A model generated the notes under the pieces. It did no database searches, had not been told where the DNA came from, and worked only from the letters and a program-made list of their open reading frames with translations. Shown here in pieces: positions 56,250-64,000 of a stretch of DNA of 64,000 nucleotides (positions are counted from its first letter, which is position 1; each line of letters opens with the position of its first letter). The DNA is from Echinimonas agarilytica (GTDB taxonomy: Bacteria; Pseudomonadota; Gammaproteobacteria; Enterobacterales; Neiellaceae). Both the position numbers and the translations under genes were made by a program. Location: assembly GCF_023703465.1 (NCBI RefSeq), contig NZ_JAMQGP010000007.1:62001-126000 (forward strand). Reading direction: 5' to 3'.

Positions 56250-57053
56250 ATGATTAACGAATTGTTTGATTTGAAAGGTAAAGTAGCTTTAGTTACTGGC
56301 GGTACTCATGGAATTGGTATGGCATGCGGAAAGATGCTTGCCAAAGCCGGCGCAACGTTGGTGATCAATGACATATTCGAAGACAATTTAAAGAAAGCCA
56401 AAGAAGCTTACGCTAAAGAAGGTATCGACGTTTATACTCTCATTTTCAATGTTGCAGATGAGCACGAAGTTCACAGCGGCATCAGCCAAATTGAAGATGA
56501 AGTTGGCCCAATCGATATCCTAGTCAATAATGCTGGCATCATTAAGCGCGTACCTATTTTAGAAATGGCTGTAGAAGATTATCGTCAAGTGATCGATATC
56601 GACTTGGTCGGTCAATTTATCGTATCCAAACGCGTTGCTCCTAAAATGATTGAAAAACGCCAAGGTAAGATCATCAACATGTGTTCATTGATGAGCGTAT
56701 ATGGCCGCCAAAACGTTTCAGCTTATGCATCTGCAAAAGGCGGTTTAAAAATGCTGACTCAAAACCAGTGCTGTGAGTGGGCCAAATATGGCTTGCAGAT
56801 TAACGCCATTGGCCCGGGGTACATTGCAACAGAACAAACTGCCCCAATTCGCGTTGGTGGCCACCCGTTCAATGACCTTGTAATGACCCGCACACCAGCC
56901 AATCGCTGGGGTGAAGCCGATGACATTGGTAAAGCCGCCCTTTTCTTAGCTTCTAAAGCAGCAGACTTTGTGAACGGACAAGTGCTGTACGTTGACGGCG
57001 GAATCCTAGCAAACTTTGGCTATGTGGAAGGTGAAAACACAGACGCGAAATAG
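56250..57053 (+). CDS. kduD: Short-chain dehydrogenase, KduD or gluconate-5-dehydrogenase type
   Basis: A 267-residue SDR from the ATG at 56250, which has AGGAAAA upstream; an earlier start would add 17 residues. Seen: VALVTGGTHGIGMACGKMLA (nucleotide loop), VNNAGIIKRVPILEM, MCSLMSVYGRQNVSAYASAKGG with the catalytic Ser, Tyr and Lys, NAIGPGYIATEQTAPIR, and VNGQVLYVDGGILA. The expected reaction in this pathway is reduction of 2,5-diketo-3-deoxygluconate to KDG. The segment ATEQTAPI and the extended C-terminus are also typical of proteins annotated gluconate 5-dehydrogenase, so the symbol is given because of context (kduI, kdgK and kdgA in the same window). It stands between two terminators as a single-gene unit. 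Confidence 0.8.
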   Translation: MINELFDLKGKVALVTGGTHGIGMACGKMLAKAGATLVINDIFEDNLKKAKEAYAKEGIDVYTLIFNVADEHEVHSGISQIEDEVGPIDILVNNAGIIKRVPILEMAVEDYRQVIDIDLVGQFIVSKRVAPKMIEKRQGKIINMCSLMSVYGRQNVSAYASAKGGLKMLTQNQCCEWAKYGLQINAIGPGYIATEQTAPIRVGGHPFNDLVMTRTPANRWGEADDIGKAALFLASKAADFVNGQVLYVDGGILANFGYVEGENTDAK

Positions 57054-57189
57054 ATATTTGTTGGCACGTCAGAAAGCAATCAGCTGATAAACACATAAAT
57101 TATAACATCCCAAGGGCTACCGTTTGATAGCCCAGACTGGTCAACAATAATACGTCGACCGGAGCGCTGTCTCTCCCCGAGAAGTTTTA

Positions 57190-57223
57190 GGCCTCAGCCC
57201 TTACCGAGTTGAGGCCCTTTTTA
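57190..57223 (+). terminator. Terminator of the kduD-like gene
   Basis: GGCCTCA pairs with TGAGGCC around a 13-base loop, followed by CTTTTT-type T-run. Confidence 0.7.
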
Positions 57224-57333
57224 TACCTTGACGCAGCACACACCTTAATAATCCACTTCACTAAATTCAGCACAAGTTTTTCGAATCTCGAAGTTCAAAT
57301 AATGATAATACAAACCTAATATTGCGGGTATTT

Positions 57334-59952
57334 TTAGTCATAGCGTTTATATGCTGCCACGGCAGGTGACTCAAGGGAAAGAGTTTTCCCATTGAACACT
57401 AATGTGCGCCCCCTGCCAATATAGAGCTCTTTCAATCGCTCATTGGGACCGATTGTTACCGCTGCAAAGCGCCCTTCAAACCGCAAAGCTAACTCCTCAT
57501 TTTCGTACACATCATTATCTTTTTCTTGAAGCACAATGTATTGGGTGATGCGTTGCCCGTCTACTTCAGCTGTCACTTGAACACCTTTGAATATTCCCTT
57601 CGATATAAGTCGTTCCACCGAAATTAACGCAGGGCTATTGCCAACGTTCTCAGTATGGGATTCATAAGCAACAACAAACGGATTTGACCAAGTTTCGCCA
57701 TGATGCCTGAGCAGTAGGGTCGGCAACGGTTTCTTGTCATATGGTGGCGGAGCTGCTTTAGATTGAGGCGCGTTAACCTTTGTCACTTCTGTATTCAATC
57801 CACCGGGAATCAACGCACGCATCACAACTGGATGTTCTGTCAGCTCTTTAGCAGTAAATGTTGCGAGTAGTGGTCTATGCGAAGGAGCAGTAGATTTGAC
57901 CTCTTCAAAAAAATGCCATCCCGGATGACGATACTGACTGTGATATGTCCAAGGAAGCGTTGACGAATCATGATACCGCGAGGGGTCGTCCTTCATTGCA
58001 ATAAATTCGCCATTCGACTCAATCGACACATCATCACCCACATTGTGGTAAACGTAGTCATGGAACTGTGAAGGTGTATCTGAGCGGGCTCGGTATACAT
58101 CCAAATAGTAAGCATGGTGACCAGACAAACGAACTAATGCGACAGTGCGCTCATGCTGTGCCGGCGCTATTAAATTGAATTTATCATCAAATGTTGTTGT
58201 AGCAAATGAAAACGTATCTGACACCGCCACCTTGCCATACTCAGGTTCAATTGCTTGAGTCTCAACGGTATTGATTCCTAAATTAATCCAACCACCATGA
58301 GAAGCCGAAGCCCCGTTGCTAATGACTGAATTGTGAGCCGCAAACAAACGATAGTAGTTCTCATGAATGTCGGTTCCATAGGTCCACTTCCCTCCATCAA
58401 TACCCAATACATATCCTTGACCATATAATTCTAGGTCCATACCTGTCGCGTGGCCATGGATATAGCTGCCCCCAGAAACAACCGACATGAGGCTATTCTT
58501 AGTTGGATTTTTGGAGGCCATGTTTCGCTGCACTGTTATTCCAGCATATGGCAGATAATTACTCCGAGGGCGCGTTGGGGCAGCGGCAATTTCTGCAGGT
58601 TCATCGAGATTATCAATTGACCATAACAACTGCAGCGGCAGTACGTAAGGGCTGGGATCATAATGGCGCGGTTCGAGCTTACCTCGATGATAATCGCCAC
58701 TAGCCATGCTCGCAGTTAATAGTTTTGAAAACTGGAGGGATTGCTGTTCATTCCCATTTATGCTTGCAAGTTTCAGAGCCATCTCATAGGTGAGATATTC
58801 CGTTGCCATATAGCGATGTGTATCACCATTGTATGGATAAGCATCATTCGGAAACTGTAAATTATACATGGCCGTTAGCGACTGCGTGATATTCGGATAT
58901 TCTTGACCTAATTTCAAATTCGGATAGATCCGATCAACTAACGTCATAAGATAAATCGTTAACCTTGTCACATGGCGGGAGTAACTTAAAGATTCTGGCC
59001 ATATATCACCAGTTTTTTCAAAGTTCTTAGAGATCCTTTTTAGCGAAGCTTGATGCGCAGTATCTTTGTACAAATAGAAAGGAAGCAATCTGACTATCTC
59101 GTCGCCATCATCGAGCGCATGCATATTGTGGAGTAGACTTGCCGATTCAAGTACCGGCCAGTTTGAATCAAGTAACCCACGGTTCAAAGCTAATTCGACA
59201 TAGGTTTTGAATACCTGCTGCGCCGCGTCAAAATCGAAATCCTTAAGCATGTCAGATTTTAAATCATAGATCTGCCCTCCTTGCTTCAGCCAGCTGTATA
59301 TGAAGTCATAGATAATAGGTAATTGTGCGCCAATAATGCGCGCCTCAAGCAAATGATTGTCAGGGTACAGCCACCCGTTATTTTGGACGTTTTTCCCTTT
59401 TTCAATCTCTCCTAATTTGGTTTGATTCAAAGATGTTATAAACACCGACAACATATCCGCCGCGCATTGAGCATAATTTTCCTGTTGCGTCAGATAAAAA
59501 ATAACACTGCAATCCACCGCGTCTTGTAAACCTTTTAGCATTGCAATCTGTGGTTCACGCGGGTGACCCCAGCGCATGTTTCCTTCGGTATGATTTCCTT
59601 GTGAGCGCCCATACACTAATAAAGTTGGCGTTTTATCCAGCTCTTCGGACCACACCAGTGGCAATGCCAACAGCTTTTCTTTGCGCTGCTTTAGGTTCGT
59701 TGAAGTACCTTCATCGGCTCTTGATTTTAGCGACTGAAATAGCTCTCTTGCCCATGAACTATGTTCAATTTTGTCCAATATTGCAGAGCGTTCACTGGCT
59801 CTCGCCCATATAAAAGGGCGCTGAGGTTGATTGGCAACCACATCATGTTTGGACGTTAAGTTTGCCTGTGTCGTGCCATCGGAACTGGGTGAGCATGCTG
59901 TAGTTAAGTATGTACTTATAAGCGTCAACATGCAGAGTATGATTATTTTCAT
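57334..59952 (-). CDS. Heparinase II/III-like lipoprotein, candidate ulvan oligosaccharide lyase
   Basis: An 872-residue protein from the ATG at 59952 (GGAG upstream; a TTG three codons earlier is possible). A signal with Cys near residue 20 (TTACSPSS) suggests a lipoprotein. Residues about 45-470 form an (alpha/alpha) toroid with GWLYPDNHLLEARIIGAQLPI, LLDSNWPVLESASLLHNMHAL and YPYNGDTHRYMATEYLTYEMAL. Residues about 500-870 form beta-sandwiches beginning with MSVVSGGSYIHGHATGMDLELYGQG and YRLFAAHNSVISNGASASHGG, as in heparinase II/III and alginate lyase families. His, Tyr and Asn in these segments could be catalytic. Some ulvan lyases of the PL40 type and an ulvan dehydratase are described from Bacteroidetes loci. 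Whether this protein belongs to either is not decided here. Confidence 0.7.
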   Translation of the reverse strand: MKIIILCMLTLISTYLTTACSPSSDGTTQANLTSKHDVVANQPQRPFIWARASERSAILDKIEHSSWARELFQSLKSRADEGTSTNLKQRKEKLLALPLVWSEELDKTPTLLVYGRSQGNHTEGNMRWGHPREPQIAMLKGLQDAVDCSVIFYLTQQENYAQCAADMLSVFITSLNQTKLGEIEKGKNVQNNGWLYPDNHLLEARIIGAQLPIIYDFIYSWLKQGGQIYDLKSDMLKDFDFDAAQQVFKTYVELALNRGLLDSNWPVLESASLLHNMHALDDGDEIVRLLPFYLYKDTAHQASLKRISKNFEKTGDIWPESLSYSRHVTRLTIYLMTLVDRIYPNLKLGQEYPNITQSLTAMYNLQFPNDAYPYNGDTHRYMATEYLTYEMALKLASINGNEQQSLQFSKLLTASMASGDYHRGKLEPRHYDPSPYVLPLQLLWSIDNLDEPAEIAAAPTRPRSNYLPYAGITVQRNMASKNPTKNSLMSVVSGGSYIHGHATGMDLELYGQGYVLGIDGGKWTYGTDIHENYYRLFAAHNSVISNGASASHGGWINLGINTVETQAIEPEYGKVAVSDTFSFATTTFDDKFNLIAPAQHERTVALVRLSGHHAYYLDVYRARSDTPSQFHDYVYHNVGDDVSIESNGEFIAMKDDPSRYHDSSTLPWTYHSQYRHPGWHFFEEVKSTAPSHRPLLATFTAKELTEHPVVMRALIPGGLNTEVTKVNAPQSKAAPPPYDKKPLPTLLLRHHGETWSNPFVVAYESHTENVGNSPALISVERLISKGIFKGVQVTAEVDGQRITQYIVLQEKDNDVYENEELALRFEGRFAAVTIGPNERLKELYIGRGRTLVFNGKTLSLESPAVAAYKRYD

Positions 59953-60133
59953 TTGATACAAACTCCGACCTTATACTTTGAATGCATGGATTGAACAAAG
60001 CGTCACGTTAGTTCGACCATGATCCAGAATACAAATCACATAGAAAATTTGGTTCAAAGGTTTCCTGACTGATATGCGGCTACCGCGGTATTAGTAGAAA
60101 ACCTAGCGGATAAAAATGATATTTGCGGATCAT

Positions 60134-60164
60134 AAAAAAAGCGGTCTCAAGTAGAGACCGCTTT
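60134..60164 (-). terminator. Terminator of the TonB-dependent receptor gene
   Basis: AAAGCGGTCTC pairs perfectly with GAGACCGCTTT around an AAGTA loop, with a T-run on the minus strand. It lies 27 bases beyond the receptor stop codon. Confidence 0.9.
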
Positions 60165-60190
60165 GGATAAACATACATTGAAAAGGCTGT

Positions 60191-63100
60191 TTAGAATTGG
60201 TATTGAAGACTTGCTACATACGTTTTGCCATCGTAGTTAATCCGGCTGACGTTATCTTCGTTTTCACCTACATATTCGTAACGTTGCTCGTCGGTCAAGT
60301 TATAAGCTCTAAAGTCGATCTTAAGGCCCTTCATAATTCGATATGATGCTGACATATCCAATTGCCCACGTGCTTTCACGTTCTTTTGATCCGGACCGTT
60401 AAAGTTTGAAGAACCGGCTAACGAGTACTCATCACGATAGTTGTAAGCCAAACGGAAGCTAAAGCCGTCATTTTCATAGTAGCCAATCACGTTGTATGAA
60501 TTTGGAGAAATACCCACCAAACCATCTTCGCCGTCGGTTTCGTTGTCTACATGCGAGTAGTTCACAACACCACCGAAACCATTCCATGGATACGGCAAGA
60601 AGCTCAAGTTTTGTTGAATCGCTAGCTCATAACCTGTGACTTCAATTTCATCATCGCTGTTATAAGAAATATTGGCGTTCACAGTTCGATTAACGATGTC
60701 ACCATCTTCTTGCTCATATTCATCCACTTGATAACAGTTGAATGTACCATCATCAAAATCTTCGCGATCAAGATCACCTGTATACTGGAACAGTTGGTCT
60801 GCATATTGTTCGCCTGGCTCAGGACAGATTTTTCTTTGTTGGAATAGTCCCGTAATGTTCTTTTTGAACACACCGACACTAATCGCACTACCTTCAGTGT
60901 TATACCACTCTAAGGACAGATCGTAGTTATCTGCTTCATATGGGTCTACATCAGCTTTCGGGAAGTCAACTTTTACGTTGCCCTCACCTTCGTTGACAGC
61001 CAGAACAGGTGTTTGTGAACGTAAATTCGGACGAACAATCGCTTTACTTGCAGCAGCACGTAAAATCAAATCTTCAGCCAACTCAAATGAAATATTGAAT
61101 GACGGCAACCAATGGTCATAAGACTTGTTGAATTCTGTTGGCAATACTCGGTATTGATTGCCATCGTAGAATTCCTGAGCATTACCATCAATTGTAATAT
61201 CAGTATCAACGTAACGAACCCCGACGTTACCGTTATAAACAATTGAGCCCACTTCGCCGTAAAAATCTGTCATCACGTATGCTGCTGTGATTTCTTCTTC
61301 GGCTTCGAAGTTAGTTTCCCAACGGTCAAGTACGTTGTCGGTATTGCGTTCAGTTCGACCAAAAAATCCGGTAGGCAAGCGATAAAAGCCTTCAGTATCT
61401 TTCTCGTCCATTCCTTCTTGTAAGAGACCAGACACATATTCCGTATCTAGCGTTAACCAACCTGTTTGTGAATTCAGAGCATTCTTAATTTCGCCGTTAA
61501 ACCATGCGTTGTCTGTTTCAGTTTGAATTTGGTCTGTGAGGAAATGTGAACCAATCGCTTCGTGGTTAATAAAACCAGATGCAGGTGAAAAATCGTTATT
61601 TTCTAGAGTTTCAGTAGAGAAACGACCGCCAACATGGACCGTGGTCAATGCAAACGCATCATCAAATATACTCAAGTCGAGTGCGTGGTGAAAATTCAAT
61701 TCAGCAGAATCCATATCACGCTTGGGGTTGTCAAAACGGCCAAGAACATAGAAATCTAGTTTTCTAGGGTCACTGACGTCACCCACGTTAAGGTTCAGTG
61801 GGTTACCCGCTTTGAATGGTTGATCGTAGTTAATCGTATCCCAACCATCGACCGACATAAACATGTTATTCATGTTACCGCGTCCGGTGTCGATCACTGT
61901 TGTGATGCCGGTTGGATCAATATTTTGACTCTTGTTGCCTTGCAACCGGAAATCAAAACCAGTTTGGTTGTATTCGTTTTCAGATTCTGACGTTGAGAAG
62001 ATACCGTCGAGGCTCCAATCATCAGAAACATAATCAAAGTTTAGAAATGCGCCTTTTGCCTCTTCGAAGAAACCGAACACTCGGTTAGCCGGTACATAAG
62101 TTGCATTCTCAAGCGTTACACGAGACAGAGCATACACAGGAACTCGTTCTGTAGTCCCGTCATCATTATCAACATCGTTATAACCGGTCAAGAACGGCAC
62201 TTCTCCAGCTGTCGGTACGATCTGTTGCTGATACCAGGTGTTCGCACCACGGTTTCGAACTTCAGAGCTCACTTGTTGGAAGTTACCGTCTTTTAAGTCA
62301 CGTTGCGTATACAGCAGGTCAAGACCGACTTTGAGTTCATCAGTCGCTTGCCATTCAATATTACCCGTGAACGACATACGGTCACCATCGCTTTGCTCCG
62401 ATAACTGCTGCATAGTCGATGATGCTTTAACCACTGCGTTTGGCTCAACGTTGCCAGCAGCGACTTGATCGGCAAACCAAGTGTCATAATCTGAATAGAC
62501 ATTACCGTTCAATATTTCTTTACGAGCAAATAGGACCGAGTCACGACGGAAATTTTGGTCTGAATAACCAATTTTGAAGGCAACCGCTAATACATCTTCA
62601 ATTAAGTGCTTGCTAGCTTGGAACTTGTATTCTTGATCGTAACTGTCATTAAGATCTTCATAACGCGCACCCGCAGTCACTAAGAAGCGACCGTCTTTTT
62701 TAGACAAAGCTCGTTGCAACTTCTTATCAACGATACCAGCAATACCACCCTCCTGATGAGCAGCAGTTGGCGATTTGATCACAGTAACACCATCAAACAC
62801 ACTCGCATCAAAAGATCCAAATGGGTTAGGACTACCTACAGCAGAAGCGCTTCGGCTTGGCGTAGCAAATGATTGACCGTTCGCAGTTGTTTTAACAAAG
62901 CTACCGGGCAAACCGCGTAAGTTAATATCCGAAGTACGACGCTCACCTTCACGGTTCACCTGTACTCCCGGAATAACCTGAAGCGCCTCACCTAAATCTA
63001 ATGCTGGCAGAGCACCAATGTCTTTCGCATCAATCGCATCAACAATTGAGCTTGCCGCTCGTTTGGTGTTCAAGGCACTTTCGAGAGAACCTCTCACACC

Positions 63101-63265
63101 AGAAACCTCAATAACCTCGACAGCCTCTCTCTCATCAGCAGTTAATGCTTTGCTCACTTCTTGCGCTACAACACTCGGCGAGCTAATTGCCAATATTACG
63201 CTCGCCACTCCAGACCAAACAGCAACACTTCCCTGTTTTGTATTTTGTTTTCCTGCTACGACCAT
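60191..63265 (-). CDS. TonB-dependent outer-membrane receptor
   Basis: A 1024-residue receptor from the ATG at 63265, which has AGGGGG upstream; a GTG five codons earlier is less likely. The signal peptide ends near SVVAQ. Residues about 45-165 form the plug, with EVIEVSGVRGSLESALNTKRAASSIVDAI, DLGEALQVIPGVQVNREGERRTSDINLRGLPG and VTVIKSPTAAHQEGGIAGIVD. The rest is a 22-stranded barrel, ending in YVASLQYQF with the terminal Phe needed for outer-membrane insertion. Its size and plug sequence match the oligosaccharide receptors of marine Alteromonadales. Import of ulvan oligomers is the inference from its neighbours. No paired SusD-like protein is present, as expected for Proteobacteria. Confidence 0.93.
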   Translation of the reverse strand: MVVAGKQNTKQGSVAVWSGVASVILAISSPSVVAQEVSKALTADEREAVEVIEVSGVRGSLESALNTKRAASSIVDAIDAKDIGALPALDLGEALQVIPGVQVNREGERRTSDINLRGLPGSFVKTTANGQSFATPSRSASAVGSPNPFGSFDASVFDGVTVIKSPTAAHQEGGIAGIVDKKLQRALSKKDGRFLVTAGARYEDLNDSYDQEYKFQASKHLIEDVLAVAFKIGYSDQNFRRDSVLFARKEILNGNVYSDYDTWFADQVAAGNVEPNAVVKASSTMQQLSEQSDGDRMSFTGNIEWQATDELKVGLDLLYTQRDLKDGNFQQVSSEVRNRGANTWYQQQIVPTAGEVPFLTGYNDVDNDDGTTERVPVYALSRVTLENATYVPANRVFGFFEEAKGAFLNFDYVSDDWSLDGIFSTSESENEYNQTGFDFRLQGNKSQNIDPTGITTVIDTGRGNMNNMFMSVDGWDTINYDQPFKAGNPLNLNVGDVSDPRKLDFYVLGRFDNPKRDMDSAELNFHHALDLSIFDDAFALTTVHVGGRFSTETLENNDFSPASGFINHEAIGSHFLTDQIQTETDNAWFNGEIKNALNSQTGWLTLDTEYVSGLLQEGMDEKDTEGFYRLPTGFFGRTERNTDNVLDRWETNFEAEEEITAAYVMTDFYGEVGSIVYNGNVGVRYVDTDITIDGNAQEFYDGNQYRVLPTEFNKSYDHWLPSFNISFELAEDLILRAAASKAIVRPNLRSQTPVLAVNEGEGNVKVDFPKADVDPYEADNYDLSLEWYNTEGSAISVGVFKKNITGLFQQRKICPEPGEQYADQLFQYTGDLDREDFDDGTFNCYQVDEYEQEDGDIVNRTVNANISYNSDDEIEVTGYELAIQQNLSFLPYPWNGFGGVVNYSHVDNETDGEDGLVGISPNSYNVIGYYENDGFSFRLAYNYRDEYSLAGSSNFNGPDQKNVKARGQLDMSASYRIMKGLKIDFRAYNLTDEQRYEYVGENEDNVSRINYDGKTYVASLQYQF

Positions 63266-63808
63266 GTCATCCCCCTTCACGTATGTACATTAGTCTTTAT
63301 TTTTTTATATACGCAGCGTTAACCACGGATTAACAAACATCATAACAGCGCAACACCACCTAGCAACCAGTAACAATCAGTTTCAGTCACAAGTCACAAA
63401 AAAACATGACTTTGGTGCTAAAACATCGATCAAAGCAACACATGGAAGCATAATCAATCATGTTCAATCATTTATTCGACATTAAAAGTTAATAGCAGTC
63501 ACAAGGATGACAATTCTCGTAGACTTGGGAAAGGGTGAAACTTTGTGGTCAATAAAGACCTATATGCACAACACTTCGTCGCTAAAACCATTTTGTTCCG
63601 GAACATTCTAAACAGCAGCGTTGAGGGCGGTATTTTGCGGTTTCTACATTGTCAAAAAATCAATATCCCCCCTACAGAGCACGTAGCGCTTTTCTTATAG
63701 CTCCACAGTAGTAAATCAAGCAATCGGGAGTGAGGCAACACTTAGATGGAAGATTTGGCTTATTTAGAGGAGAGTAGCTTTTATTACCAAAATAGCTGTG
63801 TACTGGAA
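63266..63808. other. Promoter region of the TonB-dependent receptor gene
   Basis: About 540 bases between the receptor and a terminator. Contains the TGACCA-type site at 63543-63557. No gene seen. Confidence 0.45.
63543..63557 (-). promoter_or_regulatory. Candidate TGACCA-type operator of the receptor gene
   Basis: On the minus strand ATTGACCACAAAG, about 280 bases upstream of the start codon, shares TTGACCAC with the short-lyase site. Confidence 0.25.
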
Positions 63809-63835
63809 TAAAAAATGGCTAACCGAAGTTAGCCA
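63809..63835 (-). terminator. Terminator of the partial GH105 gene
   Basis: On the minus strand TGGCTAAC and GTTAGCCA pair perfectly around a stable TTCG loop and are followed by a T-run, 25 bases beyond the stop codon. Confidence 0.9.
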
Positions 63836-63860
63836 GCCATTCAACATCAAATTCGAATGG

Positions 63861-64000
63861 TTATTTCTTCCATTTGTACATTTCAGAAGCAGCTAAGAGA
63901 ACAGCACCCACACCATATAGTTGCGAATCAGTTTCCTTCACTGGATCTGGTGACTTACCCACATGCTGTACCCAGTTCACACGCCCATTCGGTGAAACGG
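63861..64000 (-). CDS. C-terminus of a GH105 unsaturated glucuronyl hydrolase, partial
   Basis: The last 45 codons of a gene that enters from the right edge. The end reads VSPNGRVNWVQHVGKSPD, then PVKETDSQLYGVGAVLLAAS and EMYKWKK before a TAA. The pattern GRVxWVQxVG...ETDxQxYGVGAxLLAxSEMY is the conserved C-terminus of GH105 (YteR/YesR-like) enzymes, which hydrolyse unsaturated uronyl residues from oligosaccharides made by lyases. In this locus it would release the 4-deoxy uronate that KduI and KduD use. The rest of the enzyme, with the catalytic Asp, lies outside the window. Confidence 0.75.
   Translation of the reverse strand, partial: VSPNGRVNWVQHVGKSPDPVKETDSQLYGVGAVLLAASEMYKWKK

Overview
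The window is a carbohydrate-utilisation island from a marine gammaproteobacterium, most likely an Alteromonadales (Alteromonas/Glaciecola/Paraglaciecola-like) species. The assignment rests on gene families and architecture (a 1 kb-class TonB-dependent receptor, PL24 lyases, several S1 sulfatases, AT-rich intergenic DNA), not on a marker gene. The gene set fits degradation of ulvan, the sulfated rhamnose-uronate-xylose polysaccharide of green algae. No rRNA, tRNA, CRISPR array, phage or intact transposon was seen.

Layout. 1-1.2 kb: a PhnA/YjdM-type zinc-ribbon gene and a decayed methyltransferase. 1.6-22.7 kb: a hydrolytic block with four S1 sulfatases, a DUF4861 lipoprotein, GH78 and GH106 alpha-L-rhamnosidases, a GH43-like xylosidase/arabinosidase, a tandem nucleoside-hydrolase-like protein and a secreted carbohydrate-binding protein. 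22.8-27.4 kb: a methyl-accepting chemotaxis protein, a LysR regulator and divergent L-lactate dehydrogenase. 27.6-30 kb: a fused rhamnulose-1-P aldolase/dehydrogenase. 30.3-35.3 kb: a second GH78 interrupted by one in-frame TAG, and an octaheme cytochrome with HEAT and TPR repeats. 35.6-42 kb: the rhamnose genes rhaM-rhaB-rhaA-rhaD-fucO and a separate kduI. 42.6-50.2 kb: the lyase block, with a relic, a short lipoprotein PL24, a beta-helix protein, a long PL24 ending in a dockerin, and a cohesin-like PEP-CTERM protein. 50.6-57.1 kb: a DeoR-type regulator, kdgA, kdgK, an NCS1-type permease and a kduD-like SDR. 57.3-64 kb: a heparinase II/III-like protein, a TonB-dependent receptor and the C-terminus of a GH105 hydrolase.

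How it works together (inference from known families). PL24 lyases cut ulvan at the surface, sulfatases, rhamnosidases and the xylosidase trim the oligomers, the receptor imports them, and GH105 removes the unsaturated uronate. KduI, KduD, KdgK and KdgA turn that uronate into pyruvate and glyceraldehyde-3-P. RhaM, RhaA, RhaB and RhaD turn rhamnose into DHAP and L-lactaldehyde. Lactaldehyde can be reduced by FucO, or oxidised to lactate by the fused enzyme and then to pyruvate by LldD.

The most novel point is at 46.6-50.2 kb. The long ulvan lyase ends in a two-repeat type I dockerin. Its downstream neighbour, whose ribosome-binding site overlaps the lyase stop codon, is a cohesin-like protein with a PEP-CTERM anchoring tail. 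Together they look like a minimal surface attachment system for an ulvan lyase, cellulosome-like in logic. It is predicted from sequence only.
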